DNA from: CADEED01 sp039931065
GTDB taxonomy: Bacteria; Pseudomonadota; Gammaproteobacteria; Steroidobacterales; Steroidobacteraceae
Reading direction: 5' to 3'
NCBI GenBank assembly: GCA_039931065.1
Contig: JBDTSP010000022.1
Span: 1 to 64,000, forward strand
DNA length: 64,000 nt
Of this stretch, positions 48,643-57,033 are shown in pieces. The notes under the pieces were generated by a model. The model ran no database searches and was not told the DNA's origin. It saw nothing but the letters and a program-made list of their open reading frames with translations. The position numbers and the translations under genes are program-made. Numbering within the stretch: position 1 is the first letter of the stretch; each line of letters starts with the position of its first letter.

Positions 48643-50184
48643 ATGGGACCGGATCGAAGAATCAGGCGGATCGCCGTGGTCGGTGGCGGCACCGCCGGCT
48701 GGACCGCTGCGGCCATCCTGGGACGCAAGCTCGGCGGCCAATGCTCTATCCACGTTATCGAGGTACCAGAGCCGGTCGCGCCCGGACTCGCCGAAGCGAC
48801 GCAGCCGCAGTTCCTCGAGTTGCTCCGGTTCCTCGGGGTCGACCAGAACGACTTCATCGACAAGACGCAGTCGACCTACAGCCTGGGAGCCCGCCTCGAC
48901 GACTGGACGGGTCCGGCGAGCTCTTTCTGGCATCCCTTCGGCACGCTCGGCGCGTCGATCGAGCGCCGGCCCTTCTATCACTTCTGGCACAAGGCCAAGA
49001 CCGCGGGCCTTGCGCCCAAGCTCGAGCACTTCAGCCAGGAAATCGCGATGGCATCCGCCAATCGCTTCATTTTCCCCACCAATTCACTGGGCGTCGCGCA
49101 ACACATGCGTTACGCGCTCAATATCGATGCCGGCCTCGCGACTCGTTACCTGCGCACGGTCGCGGAACGGGCCGGGACGATTCGTCTCGCGCGCAAGGTA
49201 GTTAGCGCGACGCGCGACGAGAGCGGCAACCTCGACGAGCTGCAGTTCGAGGACGGTGGCAAGTTGCGCGCCGATCTGTTCATCGACTGCAGCGGCGCGC
49301 GCGGCCAGCTCATCGGCGAGATCATGGGGTCCGCGTTCGAGAGCTGGCAGCAATGGTTGCCCTGCGACCGGATCGTGTCCGCGCCGGCGCCGCTCGAAGA
49401 AGTGCGTCCGCCGTACGCGCGAATCGCGGCGCGCGCCGCCGGCTGGCAGTGGCGCATTCCGCTGCAACAGAATTTGAGCGTCGGGCAGGTTTATTCGAGC
49501 GCGCACCAGGACGACGTGGCGGCGTTAGCGGACCTGCGCGCATCGGTTGGCGCCGATTTTCTCGCCGAGCCGCGCCAGCTCGAGTTTCGTGCCGGCCGCC
49601 GCCAGAAATTCTGGGACAAAAACGTCATTGCGCTCGGTTCCGCCGCCGGTTGCATAGAGCCGCTGTCGGCCGCGGAATTGCACCTGTTATCCAACGCAAT
49701 GTTCAATCTGCTCGATCACTTTCCGGACAAGCAGTTTGACCCCGCCAATATTGCGAGCTACAACGCCGCCATCGGCGACGAACTCGAGCGTGTCCGTGAC
49801 TTCACCATCCTGCACTACTGCCTGCCGCTGCGCGACGAGTCGCCGTTCTGGCAGCAGTGCGCGTCGATGGTCCTGCCCGAAACGCTCGCGCGGCGCGTCG
49901 AGATGTATCGCGCCACCGGGCGCATCATCCAGACCAGTCCCGAAGCCTTCACGGATCTCGACTGGTTCTGGATCTTCGAAGGCATGGGAATCACGCCGCG
50001 CGATTACGATCCGCTCGTCGACACCGTCGACTTCGAACAGGTCAAACGCCTGATGCTCGCGATCAGCCAGAAAGTCTCGGCGGATCTGGCCGCGGCGCCT
50101 TCGCACGACAGTTTCTTCGCCGCGGCGAATGCGCGCCTCGCCGGCGCACGCAAGGCCGCCGCGGCGGCCCTGGGTCAAGGCTGA
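48643..50184 (+). CDS. flavin-dependent tryptophan-halogenase-like protein lacking catalytic residues
   Basis: The ATG at 48643 gives 513 residues beginning MGPDRRIRRIAVVGGGTAGWT, with the FAD GxGxxG motif. The halogenase-family motif GWQWRIPL (WxWxIP) is present. At the position of the catalytic Lys (Lys79 in PrnA) this protein has Ser80 in STYSLGARLDDW, where relatives read TFKLGIRF-like. The EPLES motif with the second catalytic Glu reads EPLSAAEL. Halogenation is therefore doubtful. Genes of this family are common in sugar-uptake loci of proteobacteria with unknown roles. Fructokinase and regulator genes follow closely, so it belongs to the sugar operon. Confidence 0.85.
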   Translation: MGPDRRIRRIAVVGGGTAGWTAAAILGRKLGGQCSIHVIEVPEPVAPGLAEATQPQFLELLRFLGVDQNDFIDKTQSTYSLGARLDDWTGPASSFWHPFGTLGASIERRPFYHFWHKAKTAGLAPKLEHFSQEIAMASANRFIFPTNSLGVAQHMRYALNIDAGLATRYLRTVAERAGTIRLARKVVSATRDESGNLDELQFEDGGKLRADLFIDCSGARGQLIGEIMGSAFESWQQWLPCDRIVSAPAPLEEVRPPYARIAARAAGWQWRIPLQQNLSVGQVYSSAHQDDVAALADLRASVGADFLAEPRQLEFRAGRRQKFWDKNVIALGSAAGCIEPLSAAELHLLSNAMFNLLDHFPDKQFDPANIASYNAAIGDELERVRDFTILHYCLPLRDESPFWQQCASMVLPETLARRVEMYRATGRIIQTSPEAFTDLDWFWIFEGMGITPRDYDPLVDTVDFEQVKRLMLAISQKVSADLAAAPSHDSFFAAANARLAGARKAAAAALGQG

Positions 50185-50189
50185 AATAC

Positions 50190-51134
50190 TTGTCACCCTC
50201 GACCAAACTACTCGCCGGCGTCGAGTTGGGCGGCACCAAGTGTGTGTGCATCCTCGGCAGCGGGCCGCACGACGTGCGCGCGATCGAACGCCTGCCGACC
50301 GGTGAACGCGAGGAAACGTTGCGGCAGATCGAGGCGGTGCTCGATCGCTGGCGCTCGCAATACGGCATGCCCGGCGCGCTCGGCATCGCGTCATTCGGGC
50401 CGGTCGACCTGCGGCCGGGTTCGGGCACCTTCGGTTACATAACCTCGACCACCAAGGCCGGCTGGCGCGACACCGATGTCGGGCAGCGGCTTACGCGCCG
50501 TGTTGGCGTACCGGTCGGCTTCGATACCGACGTGAACGGCGCCGCGCTCGCGGAAGGGCGCTGGGGCGCGGCCCGCGGTCTCGAAGATTTCGCCTACGTC
50601 ACCGTGGGCACGGGTATCGGCGTCGGCTCCATCGTGCGCGGCCGCTCGGTGTTCGGCATGAACCACACCGAACTCGGCCACATCCGCGTGGCGCGCAAGA
50701 GTGGCGACAAGTTCGCCGGCATCTGTTCGTTCCACGGCGATTGCATCGAAGGCCTGGCGTCAGGCCCTGCCATCGAAGCGCGCGCCGGCATGCCGGCCTC
50801 ACAACTGCCACCCGATCATCCGGCGTGGGATTTCGTCGCGCACGGGCTCGCGCAGTTGCTGCACACGATGGTGCTGACCACCGCGCCGGCGCGCATTTTT
50901 CTCGGCGGTGGCGTCATGGCCGCGCAAACGCACCTGTTCGGGCGCATCCAGCAGGAACTGAAGCGCAGCCTCAACGGTTACGTCGAGGCACCCGAGCTCG
51001 AGCAGGACCTCGCGCAGTTCATCGTTCCGCCGGGGCTCGGCACGATGGCCGGTCCGCTCGGTGCGCTGGCGCTCGCGGCCGATGCCGAGGGCCGGGTGAT
51101 GAAGACCCCCATCGCGAGCGCCGCCAACCGATGA
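50190..51134 (+). CDS. ROK-family fructokinase
   Basis: A TTG at 50190, 5 bp after the halogenase-like stop, gives 314 residues starting with SPSTKLLAGVELGGTKCVC. The phosphate-binding motif GVELGGTK, the DTDVNGAALAEG sugar-binding segment, the YVTVGTGIGVG adenosine motif and the zinc site HTELGHIRV...CSFHGDCIEGLASGPA are all present. The pattern matches bacterial fructokinases (ScrK/YdhR type). Fructose made by the downstream AGE isomerase is the likely substrate. It overlaps the regulator gene by 4 bp (ATGA). Confidence 0.92.
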   Translation: MSPSTKLLAGVELGGTKCVCILGSGPHDVRAIERLPTGEREETLRQIEAVLDRWRSQYGMPGALGIASFGPVDLRPGSGTFGYITSTTKAGWRDTDVGQRLTRRVGVPVGFDTDVNGAALAEGRWGAARGLEDFAYVTVGTGIGVGSIVRGRSVFGMNHTELGHIRVARKSGDKFAGICSFHGDCIEGLASGPAIEARAGMPASQLPPDHPAWDFVAHGLAQLLHTMVLTTAPARIFLGGGVMAAQTHLFGRIQQELKRSLNGYVEAPELEQDLAQFIVPPGLGTMAGPLGALALAADAEGRVMKTPIASAANR

Positions 51135-52330
51135 GCGAACGCTCCGGCAAGCACATGCGCCTGTCGGGGACCAATCTCGAACGGGCCGGCGACCACAATC
51201 AGCGCGTCACGCTGCACGCGATTCGCGTCAACGGGCCGATCACGCGTGCCGAGCTCGCGAAGATCACCGGCCTCACGGCGCCGGCCATCGCGAACATCAC
51301 CAAACGCCTGCTGAACGAGCAACTGATCCAGGATGCCGGGCGCCGGCGCGGCGGCCGCGGCCAGCCCGCGACCAAACTCGTCATCAATCCCGATAGCTGG
51401 TTTTCGATCGGCCTCAACATCGACCGCGATCACATCACCATGCTGGTGCTGGATTTCGAGGGTCGCGTGCGCGCGCGGGCATCACGCGAACAGAATTTCG
51501 CGATGCCGAAGGATGTCGAGAAATTCTTCCGCATGGGCGTCGGCAAACTACTGGCGAAGGTCGGGATCGGCCGCGACCGGCTGGTCGGCATCGGCGTGGC
51601 ATTGCCGGACGACATGCCGAAGGCGGCGCTGCCGCATCAGCCGTCCGACTACGGCGTCTGGGGTTCGACCGACATCGCCTCACTGCTGCGCGAGACGTTG
51701 CCCGTGCCGGTGTTCGTCGAGAACGACGCGGCGGCCGCGACGATGGGCGAAATGCAATTCGGCCTCGGCAAGAAGTACCAGACGTTTTTCTACATCCTGA
51801 TCACCGCGGCGCTCGGTGGCAGCCTCGTAATCGACGGCAATCATTTTCGGGGCGCGGGCGGGCGCAGCGGCGAGATCGGCATGTTGCGCGGCCGCGATGC
51901 TTCCGGCCATGAACGTCAGATCCAGAACATCGTCTCGTTGTCGGCGTTGTACAGCCGGCTCGCGGCGCAGGGCATAAGGGTGTCGGCGCCGCACGAACTC
52001 ACCGGTCTCGACGAGAAGGGACAGGCCATCATCGATGCCTGGATCGAGATCGCCGTCGACACCCTGCTCGACACGATTCTGTCGATCAATTGCCTGATGA
52101 ATCCGGAAGCGGTGCTGATCGGCGGGCGCCTGCCGGCCAGCATCGTCGACCAGATCGCGACCAGGCTCAATCAACGGCTCGGAGCGCACACCGCCACCGT
52201 GCCGGCCATCGCGCCGGTAGCGCGCGCCGCCTTGTCCGACGACGCCCCGGCGGTCGGCGCCGCGATCCTGCCGTTCAGCCACCGTCTGCTTCCATCACGC
52301 ACCGCGCTCATGAAGGTCGCGGCGCTCTGA
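51131..52330 (+). CDS. ROK-family transcriptional regulator (NagC/XylR type)
   Basis: A 399-residue protein. The N-terminal winged helix is HNQRVTLHAIRVNGPITRAELAKITGLTAPAIANITKRLLNE (about residues 22-63). A wing follows with GRRRGGRGQP. The ROK domain follows at about 85-390 (FVENDAAAATMGEMQFGLG, ALGGSLVIDGNHFRGAGGRSGEIG). The usual zinc motif CxCGxxGCxE after GEIG is missing; it reads GEIGMLRGRDASGHERQ. It likely represses the surrounding sugar genes until its sugar ligand binds. It overlaps the fructokinase gene by 4 bp. Confidence 0.92.
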   Translation: MSERSGKHMRLSGTNLERAGDHNQRVTLHAIRVNGPITRAELAKITGLTAPAIANITKRLLNEQLIQDAGRRRGGRGQPATKLVINPDSWFSIGLNIDRDHITMLVLDFEGRVRARASREQNFAMPKDVEKFFRMGVGKLLAKVGIGRDRLVGIGVALPDDMPKAALPHQPSDYGVWGSTDIASLLRETLPVPVFVENDAAAATMGEMQFGLGKKYQTFFYILITAALGGSLVIDGNHFRGAGGRSGEIGMLRGRDASGHERQIQNIVSLSALYSRLAAQGIRVSAPHELTGLDEKGQAIIDAWIEIAVDTLLDTILSINCLMNPEAVLIGGRLPASIVDQIATRLNQRLGAHTATVPAIAPVARAALSDDAPAVGAAILPFSHRLLPSRTALMKVAAL

Positions 52331-52366
52331 GCTCAGTTTCTACACCGTAACTTCACGAGGGGTCCG

Positions 52367-53647
52367 ATGAACTCTAACAACAAAGGCATGCGCGCCGGTT
52401 TTGCGACGGTGACAACCCTGTTTTTCATGTGGGGATTCATCACCGTCTCGGTCGATCCGCTGATCGCGGCGCTGAAGGCTATCTTCAAGCTCAGCTACGC
52501 CGAGGCCATGCTGACGCAGTTCGCCTTTTTCATGGCGTACTTCATCGTCTCGCTGCCGGCCGCCGCGCTGATCGCGCGGCTCGGCAACAGCAAATCGATC
52601 ATCTTCGCCCTGGGCGTGATGGTCGCCGGCTGCCTGGTCATGCCGGCCGCTACGTATTTCGAAACCTACGGGCTGGTGCTGGTCGCGTTGTTCATCATCG
52701 CAAGCGGCATCACGATCCTGCAGGTGGTCGCGAATCCGCTCGCCGCGGCGCTTGGACCGCCGGAACGTTCGCATTTCCGGCTCACGTTCTCGCAGACGTT
52801 CAATTCGTTCGGCACCTGGCTCGCGCCACGGCTCGTGTCACCGCTGATCCTCGCGGGTGGCATCTTCGCCGTCACGCACGGCGCCGAGGTCACGCCGGAA
52901 CTGCGGGCCGACTCTTTCCGCCGCATCGACTACGTGTTCCTCGCGATGGCGGCCGCGCTCGTGTTGCTCGCGATCTTCATCTTCGCCTTCCGCAGGTTGC
53001 TCGATGTCACCAAGCCGGTGGATGAAGGGCAGACGACTTCGGTTGCGACCGCGCTCAAATCGCCCTGGGCCGTGTTCGGCGGGTGCGCGATTTTCCTGTA
53101 TGTCGGCGCCGAGGTGTCGATCGGCAGCGCGATGACCAACTTCCTCGCCGAGCCGGACATCCTGAATATTCCGCTCGATGAGGCCGGGAAGATGGTCAGC
53201 TACTATTGGGGCGGCGCGATGGTCGGCCGCCTGATCGGCAGCGGCCTGCTGTTCCTGGTGAAGGAACGCGCACCGTTGCTGCTCGCGGTGTTCGCGCTGG
53301 TCGCCACGGCGCTGTGCCTGACGGTGAGCCAGATCCACGGCCCCAATGCCGGGTATCTCGCGTTGTCGATCGGCCTCTTCAATTCGATCATGTTCCCCGT
53401 GATCTTCACGTCGACCCTGGAGCGCTCGACGGCATCGCCGGCGGCGACCTCGGGGCTTCTGTGCCTGGCCATCGTGGGCGGCGCGATCCTGCCGTTCATC
53501 TTCGGCACGATCGCCGACGCATCGGGACTGCATACCGCGTACTTCCTGCCAGCCGTGGCATACGCGATCATCGTTGTCTTTGCGATCGCCTCAAGCAAGG
53601 CGAAGACTTACGTCCACGGGACGGCGACGGCCACCGCGGGTCACTGA
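52367..53647 (+). CDS. FucP/GluP-type MFS sugar transporter
   Basis: A 426-residue protein with twelve membrane segments. It begins FATVTTLFFMWGFITVSVDPLIAALKAIFKLSYAEAMLTQFAFFMAYFIVSLPAA, the hallmark of the fucose/glucose/galactose:H+ symporter family. Other family stretches are QVVANPLAAALGPPERSHFRLTFSQTFNSFGTW and YVGAEVSIGSAMTNFL. A ribosome-binding site (GAGGGG) precedes the start. In related clusters this transporter imports mannose, glucose or galactose. It lies between the ROK regulator and the AGE enzyme. Confidence 0.93.
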   Translation: MNSNNKGMRAGFATVTTLFFMWGFITVSVDPLIAALKAIFKLSYAEAMLTQFAFFMAYFIVSLPAAALIARLGNSKSIIFALGVMVAGCLVMPAATYFETYGLVLVALFIIASGITILQVVANPLAAALGPPERSHFRLTFSQTFNSFGTWLAPRLVSPLILAGGIFAVTHGAEVTPELRADSFRRIDYVFLAMAAALVLLAIFIFAFRRLLDVTKPVDEGQTTSVATALKSPWAVFGGCAIFLYVGAEVSIGSAMTNFLAEPDILNIPLDEAGKMVSYYWGGAMVGRLIGSGLLFLVKERAPLLLAVFALVATALCLTVSQIHGPNAGYLALSIGLFNSIMFPVIFTSTLERSTASPAATSGLLCLAIVGGAILPFIFGTIADASGLHTAYFLPAVAYAIIVVFAIASSKAKTYVHGTATATAGH

Positions 53648-53660
53648 AAGGGATAAAGGC

Positions 53661-54800
53661 ATGGACGACAAGGCACGCATCCAAACACAACACAGCCAGC
53701 TGTGCGGCTGGCTGCTCGATGCTGCCTATCCACTGTGGTCGACTCGCGGCGTCGACCCGAAGGGCGGCTACTTCGAAAGGCTGAGCCAGGACGGCAAGCC
53801 TTTCGCGGAGCCGCGTCGTTCACGCGTCACGCCCCGCCAGGCCTATTGCTTTGCGATGGGCACCTCACTCGGCTGGAAGGGTGATGCGGCGGGGCTGGTG
53901 CAACACGGCCTCGATTTCTGGTTCGAAAAGTTCCAGCGTCCCGACGGTCTGTTCCGCACGCTCATCAATGCGGACGGCTCGGTCGCCGATGATCGTGCCA
54001 TCACCTACGACCAGGCGTTCGGTCTGCTGGCGTTCAACCTCGGCGCGACGCTTGGCGACTGCCGCGCGCTGCGCGAGAGCCAGGCGCAGGTTCTGCTGCA
54101 GGCCGTGTTGAAGCACACGAAACGCGCCACCGGTGGCTTCGAGAACGGTGTGCCGACCACGCTGCCGCTCGAATCGAACCCGCACATGCACCTGTTCGAG
54201 GCCACACTCGCGGGTTGCGAGGTGGCGTCCGAGACCAGCCTGTGGAAGCCGCTCGCCGACGAGATCGCCGAGTTCGCGCTGGCGCATTTCTTCGACCGCA
54301 ACGGCATCCTCCACGAGTTCTTCGACCCCGACTGGAAGTTCGCCGAAGGTGTGAAGGGCCGGATCGTGGAGCCCGGACATCAATTCGAATGGGCCTGGCT
54401 GCTGTTGCGTTGGGCCGGCGACAAACACGCGAAGGCGAGGGCGACCGCGCTTAAGCTCATCGACGTCACCGAAGCGAACAGCGTGCGCAACGGTCTCGCT
54501 CTGCAACAGGTCCTCGACGACTTTTCTCCGCATGACGCGAGTGCGCGTCTCTGGCCACAGACCGAGCGGCTCAAGGCGGCGGCACTGGCCGCGCGGCTGA
54601 CAGGCGAGGCGAAGTACTTCGCGATGGCGGCGTCCGCCGCGGATTCGCTGCACCGGTATCTCGCCACTGCGATTCCGGGACTGTGGTACGACCGCATAGA
54701 CGTCAACGGCAACATCGTCGATGAGCCGGCGCCGGCCAGCAGTTTCTATCACCTCGTCGTTGCGGTCGCGGAGATCAGCGCGCTCGCGCGCGTGGGTTAG
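53661..54800 (+). CDS. AGE-family epimerase/isomerase (likely mannose isomerase)
   Basis: A 379-residue protein with AAAGG upstream of the ATG at 53661. The (alpha/alpha)6 barrel family motifs include SRVTPRQAYCFAMG, the central RxxxHxxE-like NPHMHLFEATLAG, GRIVEPGHQFEWAWLLLRW (catalytic His) and RLWPQTERLKAAAL. The family covers N-acylglucosamine 2-epimerase, cellobiose 2-epimerase, mannose isomerase and sulfoquinovose isomerase. Placement beside a hexose transporter and a fructokinase favours mannose-to-fructose isomerisation. That call is an inference. Confidence 0.9.
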   Translation: MDDKARIQTQHSQLCGWLLDAAYPLWSTRGVDPKGGYFERLSQDGKPFAEPRRSRVTPRQAYCFAMGTSLGWKGDAAGLVQHGLDFWFEKFQRPDGLFRTLINADGSVADDRAITYDQAFGLLAFNLGATLGDCRALRESQAQVLLQAVLKHTKRATGGFENGVPTTLPLESNPHMHLFEATLAGCEVASETSLWKPLADEIAEFALAHFFDRNGILHEFFDPDWKFAEGVKGRIVEPGHQFEWAWLLLRWAGDKHAKARATALKLIDVTEANSVRNGLALQQVLDDFSPHDASARLWPQTERLKAAALAARLTGEAKYFAMAASAADSLHRYLATAIPGLWYDRIDVNGNIVDEPAPASSFYHLVVAVAEISALARVG

Positions 54801-54838
54801 GCTCTAACTAACACCCGGCGCCCCGGCGAGCGCTGGTT

Positions 54839-55855
54839 CTAGTTGGTCGGACGCGGCCCGGTCGATTCCCTGCAGACCATGCGATAGGGAATCTCGACGC
54901 TCTTCGGCGGCGCTTCGTCGCCCAGCGAGCGGAACAACATGTCCGCGGCCTGGTGGGCCATCTCGTAGGTTGGCTGGTGCACGGTTGTCAGGCGCGGCCA
55001 GATGACTTGCGCGACATAACTGTCGTCGAAACCCGCGACCGACAGGCGTTGCGGGATCGACAAACCCATTTCATGCGCCGCCATGATCGTGCCGGCCGCC
55101 ATGTCGTCGTTGCTCGCGAACACCGCGGTCGGCCGTGTCGCGCGAGACAACAAGCGCCGCGCGGCGGCTAACCCCGAGTCAAACGTGAATTCGCCGCGAT
55201 CGACCAGTTGCGGATCGACATCGAGTCCGTGTGAGCGCAACGCGAGTGTGTAGCCGAGATAACGCTGCTCGGTAACCGGATGTCCTGGCGGGCCATTGAT
55301 GAAGCCAATGCGTTCATGGCCGAGCGCGATGAGGTATTCGGTCATTTCGCGCGCCGCCGCGACATCATTCATGAACACGCACGAATACGCGTCGAGATCG
55401 ACGGTGGGCGCGATGCGCACGAAACGGATGCGATGTTTCTGCAGCTCCGCCAGCACTTCGGTCGAGTCGGACAACGGCGGCGCGAGTATCACGCCATCGA
55501 GATGCGACTCGAGCACGAGGCCAGCGAGATCGCGCACGCTCGAGACATCGGTACCTTCGCACGGATGAACCAGCAAGCGATAACCGCGCGTGTGGCAGCG
55601 CTCCAGCGCGCCTTTCTGCAGGTCGACGACGTAGTTAGCACTGGGGTTCTGGTAGATGAGCCCGATGAGATTGGAGCTGCGGCCGGCGAGGCTGCGTGCC
55701 GAAAGACTCGGGTGGTAGTTGAGTTCTTCGACCAGTTTGAGGACGCGCGCGCGAGTCTCGCTGCGGACATTCGGCTCGCTGTTGAGCACGCGCGAGACAG
55801 TCTTTATCGAAACGCCTGCGGCCTTCGAAACGTCGTGAATCGTGATGCGGCTCAT
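54839..55855 (-). CDS. LacI-family transcriptional regulator
   Basis: A 338-residue protein. The helix-turn-helix is TIHDVSKAAGVSIKTVSRVLNSEPNVRSETRARV, with hinge helix HPSLSARSLAGRSS. The periplasmic-binding-protein-like ligand domain covers about 60-338 (LIGLIYQNPSANYVVDLQKGALER, RIGFINGPPGHPVTEQRYLGY, PTAVFASNDDMAAG, LSVAGFDDSYVAQVIWPRLTTVHQP). It is divergent from glk-zwf-edd, and both promoters carry the same 16-bp operator. The likely role is repression of glk-zwf-edd and of itself, relieved by a sugar or sugar phosphate. Confidence 0.95.
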   Translation of the reverse strand: MSRITIHDVSKAAGVSIKTVSRVLNSEPNVRSETRARVLKLVEELNYHPSLSARSLAGRSSNLIGLIYQNPSANYVVDLQKGALERCHTRGYRLLVHPCEGTDVSSVRDLAGLVLESHLDGVILAPPLSDSTEVLAELQKHRIRFVRIAPTVDLDAYSCVFMNDVAAAREMTEYLIALGHERIGFINGPPGHPVTEQRYLGYTLALRSHGLDVDPQLVDRGEFTFDSGLAAARRLLSRATRPTAVFASNDDMAAGTIMAAHEMGLSIPQRLSVAGFDDSYVAQVIWPRLTTVHQPTYEMAHQAADMLFRSLGDEAPPKSVEIPYRMVCRESTGPRPTN

Positions 55856-55878
55856 GACAAGACCCCCTGTTGGGCAAA

Positions 55879-55908
55879 ATTGTCTTGGTGTCAGACAGCG
55901 TTGTCAAT
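55879..55908 (-). promoter_or_regulatory. lacI-type regulator promoter with overlapping operator
   Basis: On the minus strand TTGACA (55902-55907) and GACAAT (55879-55884) are 17 bp apart, a good sigma-70 promoter. The operator ATTGACAACGCTGTCT (55893-55908) covers the -35 box. Its centre GACAACGCTGTC is an imperfect palindrome of LacI-family type with a central CG. Confidence 0.75.
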
Positions 55909-55977
55909 CCAGCGAAAACTTTGCGTGGGCCGTCCCACCATTAGGTCAATTAGCCGCTAGAATCCGGGCCCCGTTTG

Positions 55978-56008
55978 ATTGACAGCGCTGTCTATGCGGG
56001 CGCAATCT
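55978..56008 (+). promoter_or_regulatory. glk operon promoter with overlapping LacI-type operator
   Basis: ATTGACAGCGCTGTCT (55978-55993) matches the operator on the lacI side at 15 of 16 bases and contains the perfect palindrome GACAGCGCTGTC. TTGACA (55979-55984) can serve as a -35 box. The -10 is weak (CAATCT at 56003-56008). Bound repressor would block RNA polymerase. Confidence 0.7.
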
Positions 56009-56031
56009 TTGCCGCCTTTTCGGAGCTTTTG

Positions 56032-57033
56032 GTGACTGGAGATTTCTTCGATCGCTCTGCGGTTCTTGGCCTGGTGGCCGACGTCGGCGGAACGCACATC
56101 CGCTTCGGAATCGCCGTCGGTGGCCCTGAGGGCACGCCGGTCAATGTCCACTGCGTGCGTCGCTACGCCGTGCGCGCCCATCAATCCATAGCCGATGCCG
56201 CCCAGCACTATCGAAGGGAGACCCCCGGTGTGCCCGAAGGTTTGAACCGGGCCGCCGTCGCGGTCGCGGGCCGGGTCGAAAAGGACCGAGTTCAGCTCAC
56301 CAACAGCGCCTGGAATTTCTCGGCACGCAGCTTCAGCGAATCGCAGCGGTTCGACGACCTGCACGTCATCAACGATTTCGAAGCGGTTGGCCACGCGGTT
56401 GGTGCACTGCGTGGCGCCGATCTCAAGCCGATCGGGCCGCAGCGCTTCGGCCTGCCGATGTCTCAGGGCGTCTGCGCCATCCTCGGGGTGGGCACCGGTC
56501 TTGGGGTGGGCGGTGTGGTTGCAAATGCGGGCGTATTCACCGTGCTCGCGACCGAAGGCGGTCACGCCTCGTTCGCTCCCACCAACGAGAAGTCCATCGA
56601 AGTCCTGCGCTGGCTGCGCAAGAAATACGGTCGTGTCTCGGCCGAACGCGTATTGAGCGGCGCCGGCCTCGCCAATGTCTACCTCGCCTTGAGCGAAACG
56701 CAGGGCCAGCAGGTGCCCGAATTGTCCGCCGCTGAAATCACCACGCGTGCCACCGCCGGCAGCGACTCCAATTGCGTCGAAGCCGCCGGGCTGTTCTGCG
56801 AGTTGTTAGGCTCGTTCGCCGGTGATCTCGCCTTGACGCTCGGCGCCTGGCAGGGCGTGTTGATCTCCGGCACGATGTTGCAGCACTTCGACCGTCCCAC
56901 GCTCGAGCGTCGCGTACGCGCCGGCTTCGAATACAAAGGGCGGTTCACGCCTGCGATGCGCAACATCCCGCTCGAAACCATTTCCCACCCGCACGTCGAA
57001 TTGCTTGGCGCCGCGCGCCTGCTCAATTCATGA
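56032..57033 (+). CDS. glk: glucokinase (Glk family)
   Basis: A GTG at 56032 with CGGAG 6 bp upstream gives 333 residues starting VTGDFFDRSAVLGLVADVGGTHIRFGIA. A TTG at 55975 is in frame but lies upstream of the operator and is unlikely. The phosphate motif is DVGGTHIRFG. Other Glk motifs are NDFEAVGHAVGAL, ILGVGTGLGVGGVV and EGGHASFAPTNE. It phosphorylates glucose with ATP to glucose-6-phosphate. It overlaps zwf by 4 bp (ATGA). Confidence 0.95.
   Translation: MTGDFFDRSAVLGLVADVGGTHIRFGIAVGGPEGTPVNVHCVRRYAVRAHQSIADAAQHYRRETPGVPEGLNRAAVAVAGRVEKDRVQLTNSAWNFSARSFSESQRFDDLHVINDFEAVGHAVGALRGADLKPIGPQRFGLPMSQGVCAILGVGTGLGVGGVVANAGVFTVLATEGGHASFAPTNEKSIEVLRWLRKKYGRVSAERVLSGAGLANVYLALSETQGQQVPELSAAEITTRATAGSDSNCVEAAGLFCELLGSFAGDLALTLGAWQGVLISGTMLQHFDRPTLERRVRAGFEYKGRFTPAMRNIPLETISHPHVELLGAARLLNS

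Noticed and set aside
55975..56031. TTG start for glk upstream of the operator
   Set aside because: It would place the operator and promoter inside the coding region; the GTG at 56032 has a ribosome-binding site and matches the family N-terminus.
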